A DNA stretch of 64,000 bases from contig NZ_KI273056.1 in assembly GCF_000469545.1 (NCBI RefSeq), positions 1-64,000 of the forward strand, given 5' to 3'. Both the position numbers and the translations under genes were made by a program. The stretch's first letter is position 1; each line of letters begins with the position of its first letter. Shown here in pieces: positions 42,254 through 50,628 of the stretch. The notes beneath the pieces were generated by a model that ran no database searches, was not told the DNA's origin, and saw nothing but the letters and a program-made list of their open reading frames with translations. Source of the stretch: Mitsuokella sp. oral taxon 131 str. W9106 (lineage in GTDB: Bacteria > Bacillota > Negativicutes > Selenomonadales > Selenomonadaceae).

Positions 42254-43478
42254 AGCCGAGCACCCCCCTCACCTTTTGGAGCGCCGCAATCCAGCGGTCG
42301 ACATCCGCACGCGTGTTGTAAAAGTAGAAGCTCGCCCGGCAGCTCGCGTTCTGACCGAGGTAGTGATGCAGCGGCTGTGCGCAGTGATGGCCGGCGCGGA
42401 TCGCGACACCGAAGCTGTCGAGGATGCTCGCGACGTCGTGCGGGTGCACGTCACGGACGTTGAACGCGATGATGCCCGTCTTGTTGGGGCGGCGCGAATC
42501 ACATCCGTACAGCTCGATGTAGGGAAGCGCGCGGAGCTTCGGCAGCGCGTAGCCGACGAGATCCTTCTCAATCGCCTCGACGCGGTCAAACGTGAGCGAT
42601 TCGAGGTAATCGATCGCTGCCGTGAGGCCTGCCGCGCCGCCGACATTCTGCGTGCCCGCCTCGAACTTCGCGGGCAGCTCCGCCCACGTCGTATCCTGCT
42701 CCTCGACCGAATCGATCATATCGCCGCCCATGAGGAACGGCGGCATCGCGTCCAAGATATCGTACTTGCCGTAGAGGACGCCAATGCCCATCGGCGAGAG
42801 CATCTTATGCCCCGAGAATGCGAAGAAGTCCGCATCCAGATCCTGCACGTTGACCGCCATGTGCGCGACACTCTGCGAGCCGTCGACGAGTGCAGCCGCA
42901 CCGACGGCATGCGCCTTTTTGACGATGCGGCGGATGTCGTTCTTGAGTCCGAGGACATTCGAAATCTGTGTCACGGCGACGAGCTTCGTGCGCTCCGTGA
43001 TCTTCTTCTCGATGTCCTCCTCCGAGAGGTTGCCGTCGTCTTCCAAATAGATGTAGCGAAGGCGTGCGCCCGTTGCCTTCGCGACATGCTGCCACGGCAC
43101 GAGGTTGCTGTGATGCTCGGCAATCGATATGAGGATCTCATCGCCCTCGTGGACGTTCGTCATGCCGTAGCTGTAAGCGACGAGGTTCAGCGCCTCCGTC
43201 GCGTTCTTCGTGAAGATGATTTCCTCTGGACGTGCAGCGTGGATGAACTGCGCCGTGCGCACGCGTGCCTTCTCGTAGATCTCCGTCGCCTCGACGGAAA
43301 GCGCATACGCGCCGCGGTGCGGGTTCGCGTTGCAGCCGCCGTAGTAGTGGCAGAGTGCCTCGATCATCTGCTCGGGCTTCTGCGTCGTCGCGCCGTTGTC
43401 GAGGTACGTGATCTGTTTCCCGTTCATCTTCTGCCCAAGGAGCGGGAAGTCTTTCAAAAATTCCTGTGCGTCAGCCAT
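42243..43478 (-). CDS. sufS: Cysteine desulfurase SufS
   Basis: This 411-residue PLP enzyme takes sulfur from cysteine as persulfide. The PLP Lys is in AFSGHKMLSPMGIG, the active-site Cys in QNASCRASF near the C-terminus, and ITYLDNGATTQKP marks the N-terminus. ATG 43478 is chosen: the protein then begins at the normal family position and overlaps sufD by 8 bases. Upstream in-frame sequence belongs to sufD. Confidence 0.95.
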   Translation of the reverse strand: MADAQEFLKDFPLLGQKMNGKQITYLDNGATTQKPEQMIEALCHYYGGCNANPHRGAYALSVEATEIYEKARVRTAQFIHAARPEEIIFTKNATEALNLVAYSYGMTNVHEGDEILISIAEHHSNLVPWQHVAKATGARLRYIYLEDDGNLSEEDIEKKITERTKLVAVTQISNVLGLKNDIRRIVKKAHAVGAAALVDGSQSVAHMAVNVQDLDADFFAFSGHKMLSPMGIGVLYGKYDILDAMPPFLMGGDMIDSVEEQDTTWAELPAKFEAGTQNVGGAAGLTAAIDYLESLTFDRVEAIEKDLVGYALPKLRALPYIELYGCDSRRPNKTGIIAFNVRDVHPHDVASILDSFGVAIRAGHHCAQPLHHYLGQNASCRASFYFYNTRADVDRWIAALQKVRGVLGFGA

Positions 43479-44307
43479 TCGTAATCCTCTCCTGCAAAAA
43501 CTGGTCAATCTCCTCGCGCAGCGCCGCATCGGGAATGCGCGAAAGCACGGGCGCGAGCGATGCCTCGACGACGAGTCGCTGCGCTTCCGCGAGGTCTAGC
43601 CCGCGGCTCATGAGGTAAAAGAGGCGATCCTCGTCCATCTTGCCGACGGAAACGGCGTGATGGCCGTCGACATCCGCCTCGTGCGAGAGCATGATCGGCA
43701 CGCTGCGATTGCGCACGCCGTCACTGAGCAGGACGACTTCCTCGTTCTCGCGTCCGACCGAGCCGCTGCTCCCCTCAAGGAAGTCGAGCGTCCCGCGGAA
43801 GATCTTCTCCGCATGCCCCTTGAGCGCGCCGCGCACCTGCATGTTCGCATCCGTATGCGTGCCGCCCTGCCGGATGACATAGTTGAGATCGAGCTTCTGC
43901 TCGCCGTCGCCGAAGTAAAGCCCCCAGACATCCGCCCCGGCGCCCTCCTCTGCGAGATCGACAAAGAGCTCCGCCGCCGCATGGCGGGCGCCGACCTCGG
44001 CGAGCGTCGCCGCGAATTTCGCGTCTGCCGCACAGCGCACGCGCACGCGGCACGTGCAGCTCTCCGCCTGCGGGGCGAGCTGCGCGAGCACGAGGTGGAG
44101 CGCTGCGCCCGCTTCGAGATGCACCTGCACCTCGTAGTTGCCGCCCGTGCGGAAGGCGCGGACGATTTCGTCCCGTTGCCCCTTCTGCACGAGAATCTGT
44201 TCCTTCTTTATCGCATCGTCCAAATCCGCCGGCGCGGGCAGGTCGTTGACGCCAAGCCAGCGCCATGTCCGCATCGGGATCCGGGAAAATGTCTTCGTTT
44301 CACGCAT
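43471..44307 (-). CDS. sufD: FeS assembly protein SufD
   Basis: This 278-residue beta-helix protein pairs with SufB on the SufC ATPase. The C-terminal core has VPIMLSHEADVDGHHAVSVG and LMSRGLDLAEAQRLVVEA, which are conserved in SufB/SufD. It is shorter than E. coli SufD (about 420 residues), with a reduced N-terminal region, as is common in Firmicutes-like Suf systems. Its ATG overlaps the sufB stop (TGATG). Confidence 0.9.
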   Translation of the reverse strand: MRETKTFSRIPMRTWRWLGVNDLPAPADLDDAIKKEQILVQKGQRDEIVRAFRTGGNYEVQVHLEAGAALHLVLAQLAPQAESCTCRVRVRCAADAKFAATLAEVGARHAAAELFVDLAEEGAGADVWGLYFGDGEQKLDLNYVIRQGGTHTDANMQVRGALKGHAEKIFRGTLDFLEGSSGSVGRENEEVVLLSDGVRNRSVPIMLSHEADVDGHHAVSVGKMDEDRLFYLMSRGLDLAEAQRLVVEASLAPVLSRIPDAALREEIDQFLQERITNG

Positions 44308-45725
44308 CAGCCCATCGTCCCTTCCAGCTCCATGTTTACGAGATTGTTCATTTCGACCGCGTATTCGAGCGGCAGCTCCTTCGCGATCGGCTCGACGAAG
44401 CCGCGCACGATCATCGCGCGCGCCTCATCCTCGTCGATGCCGCGGCTCGTGAGGTAGAAGATCGCCTCGTCGCTGATGCGGCCGATCTTCGCCTCATGTC
44501 CGACATCGACCTCGCTCGCTTCGATGTCCATGACAGGAAGCGTGTCACTCCTGGAGGCACTGTCGAGCATGAGCGACTCGCAGTTCACGGAACACTTCGA
44601 GAACGGCGCATGCTTCGTGACCTTGACGGCACTGCGGTACGTCGCCTTGCCGCCCGCCTTCGAAATCGTGCGCGTGTTGATGGTGGACGACGTATGCGGC
44701 GCGGCGTGAATGACGCTCGCGCCCGTGTCAAGGTTCTGCCCCTTCGAGGCGAACGTCACGCCCGTGAACTCGCACCGCGCGCCCTCGCCGCGCAGCACGC
44801 TGCGCGGGTAGAGGCACGAGACGTGCGAGCCGAAAGAACCCGACACCCACTCGATGATGCCGTCTTTCTCGACGAGCGCGCGCTTCGTGTTGAGGTTCAT
44901 CATGTTGCGCGACCAGTTCTCGATCGTCGAGTAGCGCAGGCGCGCGCCTTCCTTGACAAAGAGCTCGACGCAGCCCGCGTGGAGATTCGTCACGTTGTAC
45001 TTCGGCGCGGAGCAGCCCTCGATGAAGTGAAGGCTCGCGCCCTTTTCGACGATGATGAGCGTGTGCTCGAACTGCCCTGCGCCCGCCGCGTTGAGACGGA
45101 AGTACGACTGCAGCGGGATCTTGACCGCGACGCCCTCCGGCACATAGACGAACGAGCCGCCCGACCAGACCGCGCCGTGGAGCGCCGCAAACTTGTGGTC
45201 GTGCGGCGGCACGAGCGTCATGAAGTACGTTTTGACGATGTCCTCATGCTCCGTAAGCGCCGTCTCCATATCCGTGTAGACGACGCCCTCTTTGACGAGA
45301 TCTTCCTGGATGCTGTGGTAGACGACCTCCGAATCGTACTGCGCGCCGACACCCGCGAGACTCTGCTTCTGCTCCGCCTCTGGGATGCCGAGGCGGTCAA
45401 ACGTGTTCTTGATGTCCGTCGGGACTTCCTGCCAGTTGCCCGTCATCTTCGCGTTCGGGCGGACGTACGTGACGATCTCGTCCATGTTGAGTTCGGAGAC
45501 GTCCGGCCCCCACGTCGGAAGCGAGAGCGAATTGTAGGTCGCGAGCGACTTCAAGCGGAAGTCGAGCATCCATGCCGGGTCGTGCTTGCGCGCCGAAATG
45601 TCGCGGATGATCTCCTCCGTGAGCCCCGTTTCCGACTTGTAGCTCGCGTTGTCCGCGTCCCGGATGTCGTAGAGCGTGCGCTCGATGTCCTCGACGTACG
45701 TTTTTTTCTTCTCAGCCACCCTCAT
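44307..45725 (-). CDS. sufB: FeS assembly protein SufB
   Basis: This 472-residue scaffold subunit builds clusters together with SufC and SufD. Recognisable segments are SETGLTEEIIRDISARKHDP, VPPHDHKFAALHGAVWSGGS, FIEGCSAPKY and CLYPRSVLRGEGARCEFTG, and the C-terminal LTSRGIDEDEARAMIVRGF. ATG 45725 overlaps the sufC stop; a GTG one codon earlier is also possible. Length is typical. Confidence 0.95.
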   Translation of the reverse strand: MRVAEKKKTYVEDIERTLYDIRDADNASYKSETGLTEEIIRDISARKHDPAWMLDFRLKSLATYNSLSLPTWGPDVSELNMDEIVTYVRPNAKMTGNWQEVPTDIKNTFDRLGIPEAEQKQSLAGVGAQYDSEVVYHSIQEDLVKEGVVYTDMETALTEHEDIVKTYFMTLVPPHDHKFAALHGAVWSGGSFVYVPEGVAVKIPLQSYFRLNAAGAGQFEHTLIIVEKGASLHFIEGCSAPKYNVTNLHAGCVELFVKEGARLRYSTIENWSRNMMNLNTKRALVEKDGIIEWVSGSFGSHVSCLYPRSVLRGEGARCEFTGVTFASKGQNLDTGASVIHAAPHTSSTINTRTISKAGGKATYRSAVKVTKHAPFSKCSVNCESLMLDSASRSDTLPVMDIEASEVDVGHEAKIGRISDEAIFYLTSRGIDEDEARAMIVRGFVEPIAKELPLEYAVEMNNLVNMELEGTMG

Positions 45726-46480
45726 CACTCCCCTGCCTGCGCGCCCGCGATATGCGTATAGCCGTTGGCGTTGATGTCCGCGACGAGCTCCGCGCCGCCC
45801 TCTTCGACAATGCGCCCGCTTATGAGGACGTGCACGCGGTCGACCGTCAGCTTCTCCAAGATGCGCGTGTTATGCGTGATGATGAGGCAGGCGTTTCCTG
45901 CATGGTGATACTTCGCGACGCCCTCCGAGACGATCTGGACGGCATCGACGTCGAGTCCGGAATCCGTCTCGTCGAGCAGCGCGAGCTTTGGGTCGAGCAT
46001 GAGAAGCTGCAGGATCTCATTGCGCTTCTTCTCGCCGCCGGAAAAGCCGACGTTCATGTAGCGCTCGGCGTACTCCGGCTTTATCCGGAGTTCCTCCATC
46101 ATCGCGCGAAGCTGCTTGCGGAACGGGAGGATCTTCACCCGCTCGCCCGTCACGGCCTGCTTCGCCGTGCGCAGCATGTTCTCGACCGTGATGCCGGGGA
46201 TCTCCTCCGGCGTCTGGAACGACAGGAACAGCCCGCGGCGCGCGCGCTCGAATGTCTTCGCCTTTGCGATGTCCTCGCCTTCAAAGCGGATCGTGCCCGC
46301 CGTCACCGTATACTTCGGATGTCCCATGATGACGTTCATGAGCGTCGACTTGCCTGAGCCGTTCGGCCCTAAAATCACGTGGACCTCGCCGCGCCCGACG
46401 GAAAGCGAAATCCCCTTGAGGATTTCCTTCCCCTCGACTCCCGCGTGGAGATCCTTGAGCTCTAAAAGCGTATTCGACAT
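45725..46480 (-). CDS. sufC: FeS assembly ATPase SufC
   Basis: This 251-residue ABC-type ATPase powers cluster assembly by SufB/SufD in the cytoplasm. Walker A is GPNGSGKSTLMNVI, the signature is GFSGGEKKRNEILQ, and Walker B with catalytic Glu is LALLDETDSGLD. First gene of the operon, preceded by AAGGAGAG and a near-consensus promoter. No SufR/IscR-type regulator gene is adjacent. Confidence 0.96.
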   Translation of the reverse strand: MSNTLLELKDLHAGVEGKEILKGISLSVGRGEVHVILGPNGSGKSTLMNVIMGHPKYTVTAGTIRFEGEDIAKAKTFERARRGLFLSFQTPEEIPGITVENMLRTAKQAVTGERVKILPFRKQLRAMMEELRIKPEYAERYMNVGFSGGEKKRNEILQLLMLDPKLALLDETDSGLDVDAVQIVSEGVAKYHHAGNACLIITHNTRILEKLTVDRVHVLISGRIVEEGGAELVADINANGYTHIAGAQAGE

Positions 46481-46798
46481 GACCTACTCTCCTTGCCATA
46501 CTCTGCTATCGAAAGCGCCGCGTCCGCCGCCTGCTTGCTCCCGGCAGGCTGCAAAGGAAGGGCTCCCCTCCGCTTTGCAAGACGCCGCGCTTCAATCCCT
46601 ATGAAAATACTCGGAATTACCATTTCATTGTATGGCGAAATAAAAAAAATGTCAACAGATAACGGTTATATGATAACTCCTGTCTATTGATATTTCGGAC
46701 GGACTCCTGTGCTGCCCTTGAAAAAAATACGGCAATCGGCGATAATGGTTGGGAAAGAATCATTTTTCGCCAACCGGCAAAGGAGAAAGGAATTTCCC
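46481..46798. promoter_or_regulatory. Divergent sufC/clpX intergenic region
   Basis: The suf promoter (minus strand) is TTGACA (46655-46650), 17-base spacer, TACAAT (46632-46627). The clpX promoter (plus strand) is TTGAAA (46718-46723), 17-base spacer, GATAAT (46741-46746). The roughly 140-base suf leader contains GCCTGC/GCAGGC (near 46529-46549) and GCAAAG/CTTTGC (46551-46579) hairpins that could be regulatory. No gene is visible. Confidence 0.7.
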
Positions 46799-48073
46799 AT
46801 GGCAAAACAGCTTCAGTGCAGCTTCTGCAAGCGTGTCGTCGCAGTCCGCGACCAATACGACATGCCGATATACGACCCGAATACGGGCTTTGCGATATGC
46901 AGCCACTGCATCCGCGAGATCAACCACTTCCTCGACGAACACGAGACGGCAGCAGCCGAGACGAAACAGCGTGACTTCGCCGTGCAGCTTGACGAGATCC
47001 TCGAAAAGAACAAGCCGCATATCATCAAGCAGTATCTCGACGCGTACATCATCAATCAGGACCACGCGAAGAAGATCCTCTCCGTCGCCGTCTACAACCA
47101 CTACAAGCGCATGAAGTACGGCCTCCAAAACGAGGACGGCACGGAAATCGAAAAGTCGAACGTCATCATGCTCGGCCCGTCGGGCTGCGGCAAGACGGCG
47201 CTCCTTTCGCATCTCTCAAAGTTCCTCAACGTACCGTTCGCTGTCACCGATGCCTCCAGCCTCACGGAGGCGGGCTTCGTCGGCGCCGACGTCGAAGTCG
47301 CCGTACGCAACCTTTACTACGCCGCCGACAAGGACACGGAGCGCGCCGAGCACGGCATCATCTACCTCGACGAGTTCGACAAGATCGCCAGGAAGTCGGG
47401 CGCGAACAACTCCATCACCGCCGACCCCGGCCACGAGGGCGTCCAGCAGGCACTGCTCAAAATGCTCGAAGGCAGCGTCGTCGAGTTCACGGCGCGCGGC
47501 CAGCGCAAGCACCCCGAGGCGCCGACCATCAAAGTCGACACGACGAACATCCTCTTCATCGTCGGCGGCGCATTCGTCGGCATCGAGGACGTCATCGGAA
47601 AGCGCGTCAACAAGAACGCCGCCTCGATCGGCTTCGGCGCGGACGCGAAAGGCGCGTCGGAAAAGACGAAATTCGACGAGCTCATCCATCAGGTGCGCCC
47701 AGAAGACCTCATGCAGTACGGCATCATCCCGGAGATCATCGGCCGCCTGCCCGTCATCTGCACGCTCGAAACGCTCGACGAGGACGCGCTGCTGCGCATC
47801 CTGACCGAGCCGAAAAACGCACCCGTGAAGCAGTACGAAAAGCTCCTTGCGATGGACGGCGTCACGCTCGAATTCGAGGAAGCGGCATTGCGCGCCGTCG
47901 CGAAGAAGGCCATCGAGCGCAAGACGGGCGCGCGCAGCCTCAAGGGCATCATCGAGGATACGATGCTCGACATCATGTTCGACATTCCAAAGAGCAGCGA
48001 GCCGCGCAAGGTCATCGTCACGAAGGCGTGCATCGAGGGCACAGAGAAGCCGCGCATCGAACCGCTTTCCTGA
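46799..48073 (+). CDS. clpX: ClpX-type AAA+ unfoldase
   Basis: This 424-residue unfoldase would feed proteins to ClpP. It has an N-terminal four-Cys zinc domain (CSFCKR then CSHCIRE), Walker A LGPSGCGKTALL, Walker B IIYLDEFDKIA, the RKH pore loop (GQRKHPEAP) and the ClpP-binding loop IGFG. Some usually invariant positions differ (GCGKT for GSGKT, GFVGADVE for GYVGEDVE, DPGHEGVQQ), so it may be a diverged paralogue. No clpP or tig is adjacent. ATG 46799 is chosen because the zinc domain starts at once. Its stop overlaps the LacI regulator start (TGATG). Confidence 0.88.
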   Translation: MAKQLQCSFCKRVVAVRDQYDMPIYDPNTGFAICSHCIREINHFLDEHETAAAETKQRDFAVQLDEILEKNKPHIIKQYLDAYIINQDHAKKILSVAVYNHYKRMKYGLQNEDGTEIEKSNVIMLGPSGCGKTALLSHLSKFLNVPFAVTDASSLTEAGFVGADVEVAVRNLYYAADKDTERAEHGIIYLDEFDKIARKSGANNSITADPGHEGVQQALLKMLEGSVVEFTARGQRKHPEAPTIKVDTTNILFIVGGAFVGIEDVIGKRVNKNAASIGFGADAKGASEKTKFDELIHQVRPEDLMQYGIIPEIIGRLPVICTLETLDEDALLRILTEPKNAPVKQYEKLLAMDGVTLEFEEAALRAVAKKAIERKTGARSLKGIIEDTMLDIMFDIPKSSEPRKVIVTKACIEGTEKPRIEPLS

Positions 48074-49047
48074 TGGCGCGGATCAAAGACGTGGCGAGAG
48101 AGGCAGGTGTCGCCGCGAGCACCGTCTCCCTCGTCCTCAACAACAAGGGCTACGTCTCTGCCGCGACGCGCCGAAAAATCGAGGCGGCAATGGAAAAGCT
48201 CCGCTACGTTCCGAGCGAGGTCGCGCGAAATCTCTCGCTAAGCCGGACCAAGACCGTCGGCGTCATCGTCCCCTCCGTCTCCCACCCGTTTTTCAGCGAG
48301 CTTTTGGAATCGCTCGAATCCGCGCTCTACGCGCTCGGCTACAAGACGCTCCTCTGCTGCACGAAGGAAAAGGACAACGCCGAGCGCGCTTTCCTCGATA
48401 TGCTGCGACGAAAGACGATGGACGGCATCATCATGGGCGCGCATACGCTCGACACCGCGCTGTACGCGAACCTTGACCGACCGATCATCGCATTTGACCG
48501 ATTCCTCCGCGAAGACATCCCCATCGTGCACGCGGACCACCAATACGGCGGGCGGCTCGCCGCCGAGGCATTCCTGCGGCGCGGCTGCCGGCACGTCGTC
48601 GCCATCATGGGCTATCAGGGCGTCGCGACCCCTGCCAATGACTACCATCGCGTCTTTGCCGAGACCATGCGCCAGAGCGGCGCCGCGGTGCACCAGATCG
48701 AAATGAAGTGGAACGCCTTCGCCTACCGCGACTTCCTGCAGGCCGCGGACGAACTCTTCGCCCGCTTCCCGGCTGCCGACGGCGTATTCGGCTCCGACCT
48801 CGCGATCGCGAGCTGCCTGCGCGCCGCCGCCGCGCACGGTCGGCGCGTCCCGAACGACGTGAAGCTCCTCGCCTACGACGGCACGAGCCTCACGCGCATC
48901 GGGGCGCAGACCGTCACAGCCGTGCGCCAGCCCATTGAAGGCCTCGCCGCGCTTGCCGCAAAGAAAATCGTCGCCCGTGCCGAGGGCACGGCAGACACGC
49001 TGCCATGGATACTGAAGCCCTCGCTCATCAAAGGAGAAACCTGCTGA
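48073..49047 (+). CDS. LacI-family repressor, probable sucrose regulator
   Basis: This 324-residue regulator has an N-terminal helix-turn-helix and hinge (IKDVAREAGVAASTVSLVLN, then SEVARNLSLSRTKTVGVIVP) and a periplasmic-binding-like effector domain. It lies directly upstream of a GH32 hydrolase and sucrose symporter whose promoter has the palindrome GAACCGGTTC. A related operator is at the sucrose PTS promoter 30 kb away, so it probably represses both sucrose loci (inference). Its ATG overlaps the clpX stop codon. Its own stop codon lies in the loop of a terminator hairpin. Confidence 0.9.
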   Translation: MARIKDVAREAGVAASTVSLVLNNKGYVSAATRRKIEAAMEKLRYVPSEVARNLSLSRTKTVGVIVPSVSHPFFSELLESLESALYALGYKTLLCCTKEKDNAERAFLDMLRRKTMDGIIMGAHTLDTALYANLDRPIIAFDRFLREDIPIVHADHQYGGRLAAEAFLRRGCRHVVAIMGYQGVATPANDYHRVFAETMRQSGAAVHQIEMKWNAFAYRDFLQAADELFARFPAADGVFGSDLAIASCLRAAAAHGRRVPNDVKLLAYDGTSLTRIGAQTVTAVRQPIEGLAALAAKKIVARAEGTADTLPWILKPSLIKGETC

Positions 49048-49064
49048 AGCGGGTTTCTTTTTTT
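49036..49064 (+). terminator. Terminator overlapping the end of the LacI regulator gene
   Basis: GAAACCTGC (49036-49044) pairs with GCGGGTTTC (49049-49057), and seven T residues follow. The TGA stop (49045-49047) falls in the tetraloop TGAA. Confidence 0.85.
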
Positions 49065-49126
49065 GCCTTCTGCCACGTGGTCTTTCGCGAAGCAGGCGAT
49101 TTGGTAAGAATTTTGTCGGAAAGCCA

Positions 49127-49155
49127 TTGACATTTTATTGTTTAATCGCTATGAT
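49127..49155 (+). promoter_or_regulatory. Promoter of the GH32-symporter operon
   Basis: TTGACA (49127-49132), 17-base spacer, TATGAT (49150-49155). Confidence 0.85.
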
Positions 49156-49164
49156 ACCTATATC

Positions 49165-49174
49165 GAACCGGTTC
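49165..49174 (+). promoter_or_regulatory. LacI-type operator GAACCGGTTC
   Basis: This is a perfect 10-bp palindrome 9 bases downstream of the -10 box. It shares centre and position with the operator at scrA (18371-18384). Confidence 0.75.
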
Positions 49175-49227
49175 ACTAAATGGATTTCGTCTGATTTGTT
49201 TTTGGTTTTGACAAAGGAGATGCCTCG

Positions 49228-50628
49228 ATGAAACAAGAGATGCACGTCACGAACCAACGCTACCGTCTCGGCTACCACCTGATGACGAAGGGCGGCTGGA
49301 TGAACGACCCGAACGGCTTTTCCTACTTCAAAGGCTATTATCATATCTTCTACCAGTATTACCCCTATGCCGCCGAGTGGGGGCCGATGCACTGGGGGCA
49401 CGCGAGGAGCACGGACCTCGTGCACTGGGAGACGCTGCCGGCTGCGCTTGCGCCCGGCGACATGGAGTCCGGCTGCTTCTCGGGAAGCGCCGTCCCCCAT
49501 GACGGCAAGCTTTGGCTCATCTACACCGGCCATCACTACATCGACCCGAAAGATCCCGAGGCATTCTACGAGGACCAGAACCTCGCCTACAGCGAGGACG
49601 GCATCCACTTCACGAAATACGAGGGGAATCCCGTGCTGCGCGTGCCGAAGGACAACACGAAGCACTTCCGCGACCCGAAGGTATGGCGCGAGGGGGACAC
49701 CTTCTACATGGTCGTCGGAAGCCAGGGAGCGGACGGCTGCGGCAGGGCGCTCCTCTACCGCTCGCCGGACCTCATCGACTGGACGCGCTGCTCCGTGCTC
49801 GCGAAATCCGAAAACGAGAAGACCGAAGGCTACATGTGGGAATGCCCCGACTTCTTCCCGCTCGGCGACAAGTATGTCCTCCTCATGAGCCCGCAGGGGC
49901 TTGAAGCATCGGGCGACGACTACCGCAACCTCAACCAGACCGGCTACCTCGTCGGCACGCTTGACAAAGAGACGCATGTGCTCGCGCACGGCAAATTCGT
50001 CGAAATCGACCGCGGCCATGACTTCTACGCGACGCAGACGATGGAAACGCCCGATGGCAGGCGCGTCATGATGGCGTGGATGGCGGCGTGGGACTCACCG
50101 ATGCACGAAAAGGAAGACGGCTGGGCGGGCGCGCTCACCATCCCCCGCACGCTTCGCCTCGCAGGCGGAAAGGTGTACCAGTCGCCAATCCGCGAGATGG
50201 AGAGCCTGCGGGAAAAAACGCTGCAAGACGGCGCGTGGGAAGCGGGAAAGGCCTACGCGCTGCCGCGCAAGGCGGAAATCTGCCTCCGCTTTGATGCAGC
50301 GCCCGCCGTCCTGCTCACGCTGACCGACGGCACGCACGGCCTGTCCCTCGCATGGGAGGCGGAGAAAAACCGTCTCGTGCTCACGCGAAAGACGAAAGAC
50401 GGCGTGCGCGCTTGCACGCTTTCCGCCGCGCCGCACGCCGTCCGCGCCTTCCTGGACCAAAGCTCCGTCGAAGTCTTCGTGAATGACGGCGAGACGACGT
50501 TCACCGAGCGCATCTACTTTGCGGGGAACGTGACGCTCACAGCCGCAGCACAAGAGGGCGCGATTTACGCGCTTGAAGCAGAGACAAACACCTACGGCAC
50601 GGACGCCGCCGAGGAGGAAACAAAATGA
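49228..50628 (+). CDS. GH32 sucrose hydrolase (invertase type)
   Basis: This 466-residue cytoplasmic GH32 enzyme has WMNDPNGF with the nucleophile Asp, HFRDPKVW and MWECPDFF with the acid/base Glu, then a C-terminal beta-sandwich. Because it is coupled to a CscB-like proton symporter that delivers unphosphorylated sucrose, it is probably an invertase (sucrose to glucose plus fructose) rather than a sucrose-6-phosphate hydrolase. The two activities cannot be told apart by these motifs. AAAGGAG precedes the ATG. Its end overlaps the symporter start by 4 bases. It is a distinct protein from the GH32 at 14.9 kb. Confidence 0.88.
   Translation: MKQEMHVTNQRYRLGYHLMTKGGWMNDPNGFSYFKGYYHIFYQYYPYAAEWGPMHWGHARSTDLVHWETLPAALAPGDMESGCFSGSAVPHDGKLWLIYTGHHYIDPKDPEAFYEDQNLAYSEDGIHFTKYEGNPVLRVPKDNTKHFRDPKVWREGDTFYMVVGSQGADGCGRALLYRSPDLIDWTRCSVLAKSENEKTEGYMWECPDFFPLGDKYVLLMSPQGLEASGDDYRNLNQTGYLVGTLDKETHVLAHGKFVEIDRGHDFYATQTMETPDGRRVMMAWMAAWDSPMHEKEDGWAGALTIPRTLRLAGGKVYQSPIREMESLREKTLQDGAWEAGKAYALPRKAEICLRFDAAPAVLLTLTDGTHGLSLAWEAEKNRLVLTRKTKDGVRACTLSAAPHAVRAFLDQSSVEVFVNDGETTFTERIYFAGNVTLTAAAQEGAIYALEAETNTYGTDAAEEETK

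Noticed and set aside
41825-46480. Treating 41.7 kb as the proven chromosomal origin
   Set aside because: The genes to its right are on the minus strand, dnaA/dnaN are absent, and skew was not computed, so only a DnaA-box cluster is reported.
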